Origin: Massilioclostridium coli
GTDB lineage: Bacteria; Bacillota; Clostridia; Oscillospirales; Ruminococcaceae
DNA: 64,000 nucleotides
Assembly (NCBI RefSeq): GCF_900095865.1
Contig: NZ_FMIZ01000007.1
Location: 1,238,530-1,302,529 of the forward strand
Direction of reading: 5' to 3'
Part shown: positions 43,043 to 51,315 of the stretch, piece by piece
How positions within the stretch are numbered: the first letter of the stretch is position 1
Layout: each line of letters opens with the position of its first letter
Made by a program: the position numbers and the translations under genes
Notes under the pieces: model-generated
Database searches by the model: none
Seen by the model: the letters and a program-made list of their open reading frames with translations, nothing else
What the model was told of the DNA's origin: nothing

Positions 43043-45211
43043 ATGAAATTATTATCTGAGAGACGAACAGGAAAAGACACAGCCTTTGTTGCCTTAATTT
43101 CTCTGGTAGTCTCTATTTTTTTAGTTGCTTTTTTTGCAATAGGCAATTCAAGCACAATGCAGCAAATCGATCAAATGGTTCTTGGTGCCAAAGATATGCT
43201 GTCATCAATTAATATTTGGGTTGTACTCATTTTATTTGTAATAACATTTTTGTTGTTCTTTTTGACATTCCCCTATCGAAAAAAAATTGGAGAACAAGTT
43301 TATCGATGGAGATATGTTATTGGTATTATTATTTTGGCGATTTGTGTTATTTTTGAATTAAGTGGTTCTTCTATTGCAATGTGGAAACATTATCTTCCAA
43401 ATGATACCAATACAGATAGTGTCGTATTTGGTATAGAACGCACCATCCGCAGCGATGAATGGGCAGTACAAACACCAATGGCATTTTCTCAATATTTCAA
43501 TCAATCCGGTCCCTTTCCGTATTTTAGTGATACAATCCGTGGCGCTGCCACTGATACTTTTATTGTTTATTCTCAACCTGTTTGGACTTGGGCAGAAATT
43601 TTTCGCCCTTTCCATTGGGGATATCTGGCATTAGGCCCAGCAAAAGGGTTATCTTTTTTCTGGTATGGTAGGTTAATCGCGTTATTCCTTGTTTCTTTGG
43701 AGTTTGGTATGTTTATTACCAAACAAAGAAAAGGCTTATCTGTTGCGTATGCCGCATTAGTTGCGTTTGCCCCAACAGTACAATGGTGGTTTGCAATTTG
43801 TGGTTTTGTCGAAATGCTGATTTTCGGACAACTAGCTATTTTAATTGTTTACCATTATATGAGAACTCAAAAATATCGTTATCGCATTTTATTAATGTTG
43901 GGACTTGTAATCTGCGGTGGAGCATATATTTTAACATTCTATCCATCTTGGCAAATACCATTTGGTTACATTTTTTTAGCTGTTTTAATTGGTATTATTC
44001 TAGCAAATCGCAAAAAATTTTGTTTTAATTGGAAAAAAGATATTCCAATTTGGTTTCTCTTTATTGTACTACTTGGTGGAAGTATGGCTGCCATATTTTT
44101 AAAATCCCATGATGTTATTTCCGCTTCTATGAATACAGTATATCCTGGATCTAGGCAGCTAACTGGCGGAGGAGAGGGCATTTCTGCATTTACTTCCTTA
44201 TTAAATCTCTTCTTCCCATTTTGGAATGAAAATCTTATTAAAAATACATGTGAAGCTTCTGCGTTTATTGACTTTGCACCAATTGGATTCTTATTAGGAT
44301 TATGGGTTATATTCAAACAGAAAAAAAGAGACCCATATCTTATCAGCTTTATGATTTCTGACATCTTTTTATTTGCATATTGCGCATTGCCGTGGCCAGA
44401 AATATTATCCAAAATAACTCTACTCAGTTTTTGTCAGCCAGAACGTGTTATAGTACCATTAGGTTTTATTAATTTATTAGTTCTATTCCGTGCACTTACT
44501 CTTTTCAAAGCAAAATTTTCTTATTTATTATCAATAATAATTTCTATTTTTACAGGAATTATTATTGCATTCCTTTGTAATATTGATGAACCCGTCTATG
44601 CAACTAAGATGCGTTTAATTGTCATATGTTGCGTGGTAGCAATTTTCACCTTTATTATTTTGCAAATCTGCCGAAAATGGGCAAAATCTATTTTTCCGTT
44701 ACTATGTATAGGAATGGTTTTATTTGCAGGTGGACTTGTTAACCCAATAAATAAAGGACTATCAGTGGTTTATGATAATCCTTTAACACAAGAAATTTAT
44801 AATATTACCCATGAAGATCAAGGAACAGGAAAGTGGATTGTAGATTCCGCTTTCTTCCCTATTATTAATCTTCCCATTATGGTGGGTGCTCCGACTATTA
44901 ACTCTACAAATGTTTATCCAAATATTGATCGTTGGGAATTATTGGACCCAAAAGGTGAATATAATGATATTTATAATCGTTATGCTCATATTGGAATTGA
45001 GTTAACTAATACAGAAGATTCAACATTTAAGTCTAATGAGTCACCTGATCTATTTCAATTAGACCTAAATGTAAATGATATGGAAAAATTAGAAGTTAAG
45101 CATATTTTAAGCAATCGTGATATGCTAGAAAGTCTGTCAAATAGTTCTGTTACTATCCAAATGGTCTCTCAAATACAAGGATACTATATTTATGATGTAA
45201 CATATGCTTAA
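43043..45211 (+). CDS. Large polytopic membrane protein, possible GT-C type glycosyltransferase
   Basis: The 722-residue protein has about 13 predicted membrane helices and a C-terminal soluble region of roughly 150 residues. After two N-terminal helices, an extracytoplasmic loop carries GIERTIRSDEWAVQTPMAF, an acidic loop motif in the position where GT-C enzymes bind metal and lipid-linked sugar. I recognise the general layout of clostridial uncharacterised membrane proteins (DUF7657-like), not a defined activity. AGGAGG precedes the ATG. The gene is more AT-rich than its neighbours and is flanked by an insertion element, hinting at transfer. Confidence 0.75.
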   Translation: MKLLSERRTGKDTAFVALISLVVSIFLVAFFAIGNSSTMQQIDQMVLGAKDMLSSINIWVVLILFVITFLLFFLTFPYRKKIGEQVYRWRYVIGIIILAICVIFELSGSSIAMWKHYLPNDTNTDSVVFGIERTIRSDEWAVQTPMAFSQYFNQSGPFPYFSDTIRGAATDTFIVYSQPVWTWAEIFRPFHWGYLALGPAKGLSFFWYGRLIALFLVSLEFGMFITKQRKGLSVAYAALVAFAPTVQWWFAICGFVEMLIFGQLAILIVYHYMRTQKYRYRILLMLGLVICGGAYILTFYPSWQIPFGYIFLAVLIGIILANRKKFCFNWKKDIPIWFLFIVLLGGSMAAIFLKSHDVISASMNTVYPGSRQLTGGGEGISAFTSLLNLFFPFWNENLIKNTCEASAFIDFAPIGFLLGLWVIFKQKKRDPYLISFMISDIFLFAYCALPWPEILSKITLLSFCQPERVIVPLGFINLLVLFRALTLFKAKFSYLLSIIISIFTGIIIAFLCNIDEPVYATKMRLIVICCVVAIFTFIILQICRKWAKSIFPLLCIGMVLFAGGLVNPINKGLSVVYDNPLTQEIYNITHEDQGTGKWIVDSAFFPIINLPIMVGAPTINSTNVYPNIDRWELLDPKGEYNDIYNRYAHIGIELTNTEDSTFKSNESPDLFQLDLNVNDMEKLEVKHILSNRDMLESLSNSSVTIQMVSQIQGYYIYDVTYA

Positions 45212-45228
45212 TCCTCTATCAAGGTTTT

Positions 45229-45253
45229 ACCGCTACTTTTCTAGTGTAGCGGT
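45229..45253 (+). terminator. Terminator of the large membrane protein gene
   Basis: ACCGCTAC and GTAGCGGT arms, followed by ATATTTTTATG, 17 bases past the stop. Confidence 0.82.
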
Positions 45254-45264
45254 ATATTTTTATG

Positions 45265-45975
45265 TAACGAAAACCATGGGCATAGCCCATGGTTCTAAAA
45301 AGGCGGAAGCCAGTGAGTAGAAAAAATAACTCCTTCATGTAGAATAGAAATGGGTTTGCCAACCGCCAAAAAACATGAAGGAGATCGTTCAAAATAAACA
45401 ATACAAATAGTTTAGCGCACACGAAATGGAATTGCAAGTATCATATCGTTTTTGCACCGAAATATCGGCGACAAATTATCTACGGGAAAATAAAAGTGGA
45501 TATTGGAAAAACACTGAGAAAATTATGTGAGAACAAAGGAGTAGAGATCATCGAAGCAGAAGCATGCCCAGATCATATCCATATGCTGGTAAGTAATATA
45601 ACGTATCTCAATTTATAGGATATCTCAAGGGGAAGAGTAGTTTGATGATATTCGACCTACATGCAAATTTGAAGTATAAATATAGGAATCGGCAATTTTG
45701 GTGCAAAGGGTACTATGTAGATACAGTAGGGCGCAACAAAAAAGTAATAGCAAAATATATACGAAACCAGCTGCAAGAGGATATTGCAGCAGATCAATTA
45801 ACATTCAAAGAATATATAGACCCGTTTACGGGTAGCAAGAATACCAAGGTATAAAAATAAGCCGCTTTAGCGGCGGCCTGAAAAAATTATGCAGTTGGCA
45901 ACCCCTTTAGGGGTATTGTCTGTATTATGCCCTTCTAGGGTTTGTTCATGCCACCCGTTGAACGGGTGATCATGA
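45265..45975 (+). mobile_element. Decayed IS200/IS605-family insertion sequence
   Basis: The element contains a broken tnpA gene flanked by hairpins: a left-end palindrome AACCATGGGC-ATA-GCCCATGGTT (45272-45294) and a right-end hairpin CACCCGTT-G-AACGGGTG (45952-45968). Terminal hairpins recognised by a Y1 transposase are typical. The exact ends are estimates. It carries no tnpB. Confidence 0.7.
45394..45854 (+). pseudogene. tnpA: tnpA (Y1 HuH transposase) pseudogene
   Basis: Two frames together cover an IS200-type TnpA: NTNSLAHTKWNCKYHIVFAP and the HuH motif DHIHMLVS in one frame, stopping at TAG 45616; then YLKGKSSLMIF, GYYVDTVG (catalytic Tyr region) and DPFTGS in another frame (open from 45642). 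Between them a small deletion removes the usual IPPKxS segment and shifts the frame. The usual start codon also appears lost. The protein cannot be made whole. Confidence 0.8.
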
Positions 45976-45994
45976 CTATATCATATAATTTTAG

Positions 45995-46023
45995 TTGACT
46001 TTAAATTTACAGCCGGATATAAT
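45995..46023 (+). promoter_or_regulatory. Sigma-A promoter of nadA
   Basis: TTGACT, 17 bases, TATAAT, directly after the right end of the insertion sequence and about 58 bases before the nadA start. Confidence 0.78.
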
Positions 46024-46080
46024 AAATGGTAGTGCTGGTAATGGAACAGCAAATAATGATATAGGAGGATTGCACAGTTT

Positions 46081-47004
46081 GTGCGGAACAAGGTTATGAT
46101 GAGAGAAATACAGGATAAAATCCTACAACTAAAAAAAGAAAAAAATATTGCGATCCTGGCCCATAGTTACCAAGCTCCAGAAATTCAAGAAATTGCGGAT
46201 ATTACAGGTGATTCTTTCGCTCTTAGTGTAAAAGCGCAAGATTTACCACAACAAACAGTTATTATGTGTGGCGTTCGGTTTATGGCAGATACCATTAAAA
46301 TACTTTCCCCAGAAAAAACAGTCCTTTTGCCTGTTGCGGAAGCGACCTGTCCTATGGCGGAACAAATCAGCCCAGAACGTGTTGTAGCATTCAAACAACA
46401 GTATCCTGATTATAAAGTAGTGGCTTATATCAACACTACAACGGAGCTAAAAGCTGTCTGTGATGTCTGTGTTACTTCTTCCAGCGCATTGAATATTGTT
46501 CGTAACCTAAAAGAAAAAAATATCCTGTTTATTCCTGACCAAAATCTAGGGTCCTACATAAAAGAAAAATGTCCTGACAAAAATATTATTTTATGGGATG
46601 GATGCTGTCCAGTGCACCATGCTATTACAGTGGAAGAATGCGAAGCAGCAAAAGCAAAATATCCAAATGCAAAGGTTTTAATGCACCCGGAACTACCCGC
46701 TAAAATTTTAGCATATGCAGATGTAGTGGGTTCCACCGCCGCTATTTTACAAGCTGCCGCTAATACAACAGAAGATTGCATTATTGGTACCGAGAAAACC
46801 ATTGCCGATGTATTAAGTCTCCAATTCCCCGACCGCAAATTTATCCCATTATCCAAACGCTTAATCTGTGATAACATGCGTTTAACCAACTTGATGGATG
46901 TATATCATGCTATTAATGGAACAGGTGGGGAAGAAATCCAATTAGAAGAAACACTCCGCCTTGCAGCGAAACGTGCAATCGACAATATGATTGCTTTATC
47001 TTAA
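46081..47004 (+). CDS. nadA: Quinolinate synthase A
   Basis: The 307-residue Fe-S enzyme condenses iminoaspartate with dihydroxyacetone phosphate to quinolinate for NAD synthesis. The triplicated fold is clear: LAHSYQAPEIQEIADITGDS, MCGVRFMADTIKIL, EATCPMAEQI, CVTSSSA, and WDGCCPVHH. Cluster-binding Cys residues are at MCGVRF, in the CCPVHH segment and near the C-terminal third (EDCIIGTE). The start may be GTG 46081 or ATG 46096; AGGAGG at 46062-46067 is 12 or more bases away. nadB and nadC are not adjacent. Confidence 0.93.
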   Translation: MRNKVMMREIQDKILQLKKEKNIAILAHSYQAPEIQEIADITGDSFALSVKAQDLPQQTVIMCGVRFMADTIKILSPEKTVLLPVAEATCPMAEQISPERVVAFKQQYPDYKVVAYINTTTELKAVCDVCVTSSSALNIVRNLKEKNILFIPDQNLGSYIKEKCPDKNIILWDGCCPVHHAITVEECEAAKAKYPNAKVLMHPELPAKILAYADVVGSTAAILQAAANTTEDCIIGTEKTIADVLSLQFPDRKFIPLSKRLICDNMRLTNLMDVYHAINGTGGEEIQLEETLRLAAKRAIDNMIALS

Positions 47005-47036
47005 TCACAATATACGCTTAATATCTTTCTAAAAAC

Positions 47037-47222
47037 ATGGTAAATAAAGCAAATAAGTTTCCATTTTGCCCTCTGGTAGACAAGAAAGTGCAGGATATCG
47101 AATGTGTTGAAAACCAAGATTGTATTGATGGTATTATTGATATTCATTCTATGCCAAAAAAGTTTAAAGAGAAAAAGGACTACGCTAATATCTGTAAAAC
47201 ATGTAAATATCATGAATACTGA
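47037..47222 (+). CDS. Small cysteine-rich protein of unknown function
   Basis: This 61-residue protein has five cysteines, including a C-terminal ICKTCKYHEY (CXXC) and earlier FCPLVDKK, ECVENQDC. The pattern suggests a small zinc-binding protein. It follows nadA by 32 bases and precedes a terminator, so they likely share a transcript. No clear ribosome binding site is visible, which lowers confidence slightly. Confidence 0.65.
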   Translation: MVNKANKFPFCPLVDKKVQDIECVENQDCIDGIIDIHSMPKKFKEKKDYANICKTCKYHEY

Positions 47223-47242
47223 TAATGAAATGATTGGATGAT

Positions 47243-47273
47243 AAAAAGGGGCCGTCGTCATATGGCTCCTTTT
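47243..47273 (+). terminator. Terminator of the nadA transcript
   Basis: AAAAAGG, GCC and the complements GGC, CCTTTTT around a GTCGTCATAT loop, 20 bases after the small gene's stop. Confidence 0.78.
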
Positions 47274-47850
47274 TCATTGATTGATCTGTCTGTAAAGGAG
47301 TCCCCTAAAAACACTTTTATTTCGATAAACTAGCAAGATGCAAACAACAATCTCTCAATAAAAAATGTTAGTAGAAAGATAACTCCCCATTTATAGTGTT
47401 TAGGACAAATAGCACAAGGGAACTAAATTTCAGTATATCTTAAAACTTTTGTCGGCAATATTCCTTTATAATGCTTAGTCAGTACCCTTGTCTTTTCCAA
47501 AAATTAACCAGTTATGCTGATATAAGTCCCATTAAAAATTCAATTTTATTCTTAGTTTTACGCCGATAAGGAAGTATTCACAACAACTTATCACTAACGT
47601 TGACAGACAGGGTGCAAACAGAAACAGAGAGTTAATCACTTTCAATAGTGGTCGGCTCTCTGTTTTTCTATCTTCACTTTGTTACGCAATAGAACGTCAT
47701 TTTTGAGGGTAGAAGTATAAAATATCGTCTAAGCGTTTTTCACGTTCTGCAAGCCGCATAAATCAAGCGTTTTTTCCCCTCTATTGCGTAACATACCTAA
47801 CCCCAAATCAGCAGTTTTATAAAGCAGGTGGATTAGACAGTTTTTGAATA
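47274..47850. other. Gap with no gene
   Basis: Many stops in all frames. 47681-47770 holds the first copy of a diverged repeat described separately; 47636-47664 has an AGAGAG...CTCTCTG hairpin (GAGAGTT/GGCTCTC) that may be a terminator. Confidence 0.4.
47681..47770 (+). repeat. Diverged direct repeat, copy 1
   Basis: GTTACGCAATAGAACGTC, then TTTTTGAGGGTAG and AAGTATAAAAT, ending CCGCATAAATCAAGCG; similar to 48098-48187. An inverted ATTGCGTAAC also occurs at 47783-47792. Confidence 0.5.
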
Positions 47851-47856
47851 CAGCAT

Positions 47857-48095
47857 AATTTCCGCTGTTGGATTATCCGATATTGGATTTTCCGACATCG
47901 GTTTATCCGACATTGGAAAATCCAACGCAATTAAATAAAGATATAAATAACTAAAGAAATACCAAATACGGATTTAATCAAATATCCATTCCCTTCCTAT
48001 CCTTTCCCTAATCCCTCTCCTTTGGGGCAAGGCAAAGCGGCAGAGCCGCCGGAATGGAAAGGAATGGAACAGCAATATAAAAATATCGTTTGTTA
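47857..48095 (+). pseudogene. Replication initiator (RepA-like) remnant with 15-bp repeats
   Basis: Four 15-bp units (TTGGATTATCCGATA and variants, 47865-47924) encode pentapeptides such as LDYPI, LDFPT, LENPT. A tail readable as LNKDINN, then after a stop and frame change NTDLIKYPF and PEWKGMEQQYKNI, resembles the repeat-rich middle of replication initiator proteins in firmicute conjugative elements. No intact gene remains. Confidence 0.4.
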
Positions 48096-48097
48096 TG

Positions 48098-48187
48098 TTA
48101 CGCAGTAGAACACCATTTTTAAGGGTAGGAGTATAAAACCCTCCCCCCTGCCCTTATCTCCGCTGTAATGCCGCTTAAATCAGGTGA
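48098..48187 (+). repeat. Diverged direct repeat, copy 2
   Basis: GTTACGCAGTAGAACACC, TTTTTAAGGGTAG, GAGTATAAAAC and CCGCTTAAATCAGGTG mirror copy 1 in the same order and spacing, 417 bases downstream. Confidence 0.5.
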
Positions 48188-48340
48188 GAAGCACACTTTA
48201 TCGTATAACATTCCATAATAAATTGGGAGCGTAAGCGGTTTATCCGATTGCGCTCTTGGCTGACTGACAGCAAGGGCATAGAACGCCGTCAAGGACGCTT
48301 GCGTTCATTTTATCCTTGACGGCGTTTTCGGGCTTTGCTA

Positions 48341-48544
48341 CTACCTGTCAAAACGGAATTGCAGGATAGCTTTGATAAGCTGTGCTTTCAGACGGTCTTG
48401 AATATCGTCGTTGATATGTCCACGATAGGTAGACAGATATTTAATCCGCGCAGTGTAATGCCGCAGTACCGCGTCTATGGCTTCCGGCTCGCCTGCAACA
48501 GCTTTCTCGATGGTTTCAAAGGGTATCAGTTTCTTATTCCTCAT
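48341..48544 (-). CDS. Element-encoded HTH-like protein (Tn916 Orf8-type)
   Basis: A 67-residue protein (NKKLIPFETIEKAVAGEPEAIDAVLRHY, seen as two blocks, then LKAQLIKAILQFRF) of a family regularly found after the sigma-like gene in Tn916-type elements. It overlaps that gene by eleven bases with its own GGAGG. The role is probably regulatory. Confidence 0.8.
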   Translation of the reverse strand: MRNKKLIPFETIEKAVAGEPEAIDAVLRHYTARIKYLSTYRGHINDDIQDRLKAQLIKAILQFRFDR

Positions 48545-48983
48545 GTTTAGTTTCCTCCAGTTTTTTTCTTAACTGCTTCAATGCCGCCAGTTTCCAGTAG
48601 TTGACTGTACTTCTGCTTCTTCCGTACTCATTCCCGATTTTTCTTTCGCTGTAACCGAGGAAGAAATTCATCAGCAGAGCAGTACGCCTTTGTTCTGACA
48701 GATTAGCTAATGCGTCGGCTAATCGTTTACTTGTCACGACCACTTCTTTCCCTTGAACGACAGAAACAGCCGGCTTCTCATAAACATACTGCTCAAAATA
48801 GTTATCGGTTGCTAACGGTTCAAAAGACGTTTCCGACATCAGATAGTCAAGTGATACTTCATGCTTCTGTTTCCGTCCAAAATCGCGGTACGCGCTGATT
48901 GCCGCATTGCGGAGAACGATTTTACAGAACGCGGCAAAGGCATATTCGATATGCTCCATGAATTGTTCAGAATACTTCATCAT
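48534..48983 (-). CDS. Element-encoded sigma-70-like factor (Tn916 Orf7-type)
   Basis: This 149-residue protein has region 2-like FCKIVLRNAAISAYRDF and a region 4 helix-turn-helix (LSEQRRTALLMNFFLG, SERKIGNEYGRSRSTVNYW). Such proteins control conjugation or excision genes in integrative elements. Start at ATG 48983 or 48980 after GGGGGTGAGTT. Confidence 0.85.
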   Translation of the reverse strand: MMKYSEQFMEHIEYAFAAFCKIVLRNAAISAYRDFGRKQKHEVSLDYLMSETSFEPLATDNYFEQYVYEKPAVSVVQGKEVVVTSKRLADALANLSEQRRTALLMNFFLGYSERKIGNEYGRSRSTVNYWKLAALKQLRKKLEETKHEE

Positions 48984-49021
48984 AACTCACCCCCTTTCTT
49001 CCCAGTAGGGGGCTATTACAA

Positions 49022-49059
49022 CAAACGCCCATGCAGGCATAAAACCGCATAGGCGTTTG
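49022..49059 (-). terminator. Hairpin upstream of the sigma-like gene
   Basis: CAAACGCC and GGCGTTTG arms with inner ATGC/GCAT pairing. It stands between the small upstream open frame and the sigma-like gene, so attenuation is possible; no T run follows. Confidence 0.45.
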
Positions 49060-49073
49060 GTAATATGAGTTAT

Positions 49074-49184
49074 TTAAGCAATTATGATGATTTGTGTATT
49101 CATCTTCATAACCGCAAAATCCCGTTGCATGGAATGGGCTTTTTTTAACAACGAAATAAAGTTATAACTGTAAAAAAGGGACAT
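49074..49184 (-). CDS. Possible 36-residue leader or small protein
   Basis: ATG at 49184 follows an excellent AGGAGG (seven bases). The peptide starts MSLFYSYNFISLLKKAHSM and ends NTQIIIIA. It ends 15 bases before the hairpin at 49022-49059 and 91 bases upstream of the sigma-like gene. It may be a leader peptide or a real small protein; coding evidence is limited to the binding site. Confidence 0.4.
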   Translation of the reverse strand: MSLFYSYNFISLLKKAHSMQRDFAVMKMNTQIIIIA

Positions 49185-49265
49185 GGCGATACCTCCTGAA
49201 TACCGCCATATATTTCTGAAAGAGCGACATCAGCCCCCTTCTGTATTCTCATTTTTATGATAAGA

Positions 49266-49303
49266 AAACGGCGGTTTTGCTTGTTATTTCAAAACCGCCG
49301 TTT
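49266..49303 (-). terminator. Terminator after the radical SAM pair
   Basis: AAACGGCGGTTTTG and its perfect complement CAAAACCGCCGTTT around a ten-base loop, followed by TCTTATC on the minus strand. It lies 82 bases past the stop of the second radical SAM gene. Confidence 0.75.
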
Positions 49304-49384
49304 GGCAATCCATATCTTAATTGAGCGCATGAAAACTCTACCGCAACAACGGTTTTTTTATTACCGCTGGACGGCATACTAACA

Positions 49385-50266
49385 TTATCCTAGCGTATGA
49401 AGATTTCTTCTGTATTCCTGCATTTCTTCTTCGCTGACTGTATCTATGATATATTGTAGTTCACTTACGATTCTATCACGTTCTTTTGGGAGAAAAGCAG
49501 TGGTTGGATAAAAATTAGAAACAGAGTTTGCAAATAAATGGGTTCGTATCTGCAAATGCTTAATAAATGTCTGTAATTCTTCTAAACGCTCTTTTTCTCC
49601 CGCAGGGATAAATTCCCTTTCCTGTGCCATTCGATACAATTCTGTATCGGGGAATAGTGTCAATGAATCTACGGAAATAAAACGCGGATTTACTTTACTG
49701 AATACTTTCGCACTATTGACAGCATTTCGATAACCATTTCCTTTTCCGGCAAGTCCTGTCATATATACAAAATAGTATTCAATTCCTGCTTCATCTAATT
49801 TTCTGCATTGTTCAATCAAGTCCTTTGCAATATAGCCCTTATTTGCTAAAAGCAGAGTGCTGTTATCGCCCGATTCCGTACCAATACTGATTCCGTTAAT
49901 CCCTAAACTTCGAAGCCTTTTTAACTGCCATACCTTTTTATTTTTTATATCACGAATACTGGAAAACATAGCAATCGTCTGACATTCTACAAGATAGTCA
50001 TGAATAAGCAATGCCCGTTCTGCTAAATTTTCATAACTCATCACAAAAGGATTTGCACCTGTTAAAAAAATACGTCTTGCAGTAGGTTGATAACTTGCCA
50101 GCTCTGCTAAGTCCTCTTTAAATTCTTCTAATGGCGACATACGGAAGCACTCATTTTTATACAGGCTGCAAAAACTGCATTTGTTATGTGTACAACCGGA
50201 CGTTACTTGTACAATAAAGGAACTTGCTTCATAAGGTGGTCGCCATGTTCTTCCTGTAAAGTGCAA
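49385..50266 (-). CDS. Radical SAM protein of unknown function (paralog 2)
   Basis: The 293-residue enzyme has three cluster cysteines at 25, 30 and 33 (GCTHNKCSFC, CX4CX2C spacing), preceded by WRPPYEASS, with FLTGANPF, SIGTESGD and YFVYMTGLAGKG along the barrel. The start is TTG at 50266 with GGAGGA ten bases away. It is 15 bases after its paralog and in the same operon. Reaction unknown; I infer only radical SAM chemistry. Confidence 0.88.
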   Translation of the reverse strand: MHFTGRTWRPPYEASSFIVQVTSGCTHNKCSFCSLYKNECFRMSPLEEFKEDLAELASYQPTARRIFLTGANPFVMSYENLAERALLIHDYLVECQTIAMFSSIRDIKNKKVWQLKRLRSLGINGISIGTESGDNSTLLLANKGYIAKDLIEQCRKLDEAGIEYYFVYMTGLAGKGNGYRNAVNSAKVFSKVNPRFISVDSLTLFPDTELYRMAQEREFIPAGEKERLEELQTFIKHLQIRTHLFANSVSNFYPTTAFLPKERDRIVSELQYIIDTVSEEEMQEYRRNLHTLG

Positions 50267-50281
50267 TATTGGATTCCTCCT

Positions 50282-51181
50282 TTACAAATGCCGGAGATTT
50301 TTTCTATAATTTCGCAGTTCATTTTCATCAACACTGCTAATAATTCGTTCCAATACAGAAATAACTTTCTTGGTATCTCGCGGCAGTGTACCTTGAATCG
50401 GAATAGCATTTGAAGCACCTCCGGCGGCAAACCAGACAGGAATATTCAAATGTTCGACTAGGGTTTTCAATTCCCTGTATTTCTCGATTTCCTGTTCTTC
50501 TTTCCAGTTTCCTTTTTGAATTTCCTCATATAATTCAGAGTTTTGATAGATGGTAAGCATATTTGCGCCTATGATTTGAGGGTGCAGTTGATTGCATACC
50601 TCTGCTGTTTTTCTTGCTCCTATCTCTCCTTTTCCTGCACCGGATACTCCTGTAAGATAGAAAAAGTTATAGCTGATACCTGCTCTGTCCAAACGCTGAC
50701 ATTGGAGGACAATATCATTTGAAGTGTATCCCTTGTGCATAAAAGTTAAGGCTTCGTCATCACCCGTTTCGATTCCAATGGTCAAGCCATCATATCCTGC
50801 ATTTTTTAACTGCAAAAGTTCCTCGTCTGTTTTTAATGTAATATCTGTAATTCTTGAAAAGCACCCGATTGATTGATTCGTTGGAAAATACCGCCGTATC
50901 AGGTCTGAAATTTCAATTAAACGGGAAGCCTTTAAGATAAAAGGATTTGCCCCTGTTAAAAAAGTACGGAATATTTTATGACCAATCCATATACGAAATT
51001 GTCCCTTAGCTTCCTTTAAATCGGCTTCAATATCTTCCATAGGTGTCATTCTGAATTTAAACGGTAAATCGTCATATAAAGTGCAGAATTTACATTGATG
51101 ATGTGTACAGCCTGCCGTTACTTCCAAAAGCAGTGAAGACGCTTCATAAGGCGGTCGCCAAATCGTTCCTGTATAGTGCAT
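50282..51181 (-). CDS. Radical SAM protein of unknown function (paralog 1)
   Basis: From ATG 51181 (GGAGAGATTTTC upstream) it has 299 residues beginning MHYTGTIWRPPYEASS, parallel to its neighbour. Cysteines 25, 30 and 33 form CX4CX2C (GCTHHQCKFC). FLTGANPF, TIGIETGDDEAL and FYLTGVSGAGKG match the paralog. The first 11 codons of the longer frame lack family support. It is divergent from an HxlR regulator that probably controls it. Confidence 0.88.
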   Translation of the reverse strand: MHYTGTIWRPPYEASSLLLEVTAGCTHHQCKFCTLYDDLPFKFRMTPMEDIEADLKEAKGQFRIWIGHKIFRTFLTGANPFILKASRLIEISDLIRRYFPTNQSIGCFSRITDITLKTDEELLQLKNAGYDGLTIGIETGDDEALTFMHKGYTSNDIVLQCQRLDRAGISYNFFYLTGVSGAGKGEIGARKTAEVCNQLHPQIIGANMLTIYQNSELYEEIQKGNWKEEQEIEKYRELKTLVEHLNIPVWFAAGGASNAIPIQGTLPRDTKKVISVLERIISSVDENELRNYRKNLRHL

Positions 51182-51212
51182 GAAAATCTCTCCTTTCTCC
51201 CTTGCTATCCTC

Positions 51213-51221
51213 ATTATATCA
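51213..51221 (-). promoter_or_regulatory. Extended -10 promoter of the radical SAM operon
   Basis: Minus strand TG-A-TATAAT; the position 17 bases upstream overlaps the palindrome at 51237-51253, so a bound repressor would block it. Confidence 0.6.
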
Positions 51222-51236
51222 CTGTACGCTTGTTTG

Positions 51237-51253
51237 AAAAGTACTGTACTTTT
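51237..51253. promoter_or_regulatory. Palindromic operator between radical SAM operon and hxlR gene
   Basis: AAAAGTAC-T-GTACTTTT is a perfect 17-bp palindrome (single centre base), similar in style to TACT...AGTA sites of HxlR-family regulators. It lies between the two divergent promoters. Confidence 0.65.
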
Positions 51254-51263
51254 TTATAGTACA

Positions 51264-51292
51264 TTGATTTTTGATTGTAAGAATGGTATATT
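51264..51292 (+). promoter_or_regulatory. Promoter of the hxlR-type gene
   Basis: TTGATT, 17 bases, TATATT, 24 bases before the start codon and just right of the palindrome. Confidence 0.6.
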
Positions 51293-51315
51293 GTAATTGA
51301 TTGGAGGGTTAATAC

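Noticed and set aside
45219-45437. 72-codon minus-strand frame at the IS200 left end
   Set aside because: It is antisense to the insertion sequence end and tnpA start.
47865-47924. CRISPR-like short repeats
   Set aside because: The units are contiguous 15-bp repeats without spacers and are not palindromic; they fit a coding repeat.
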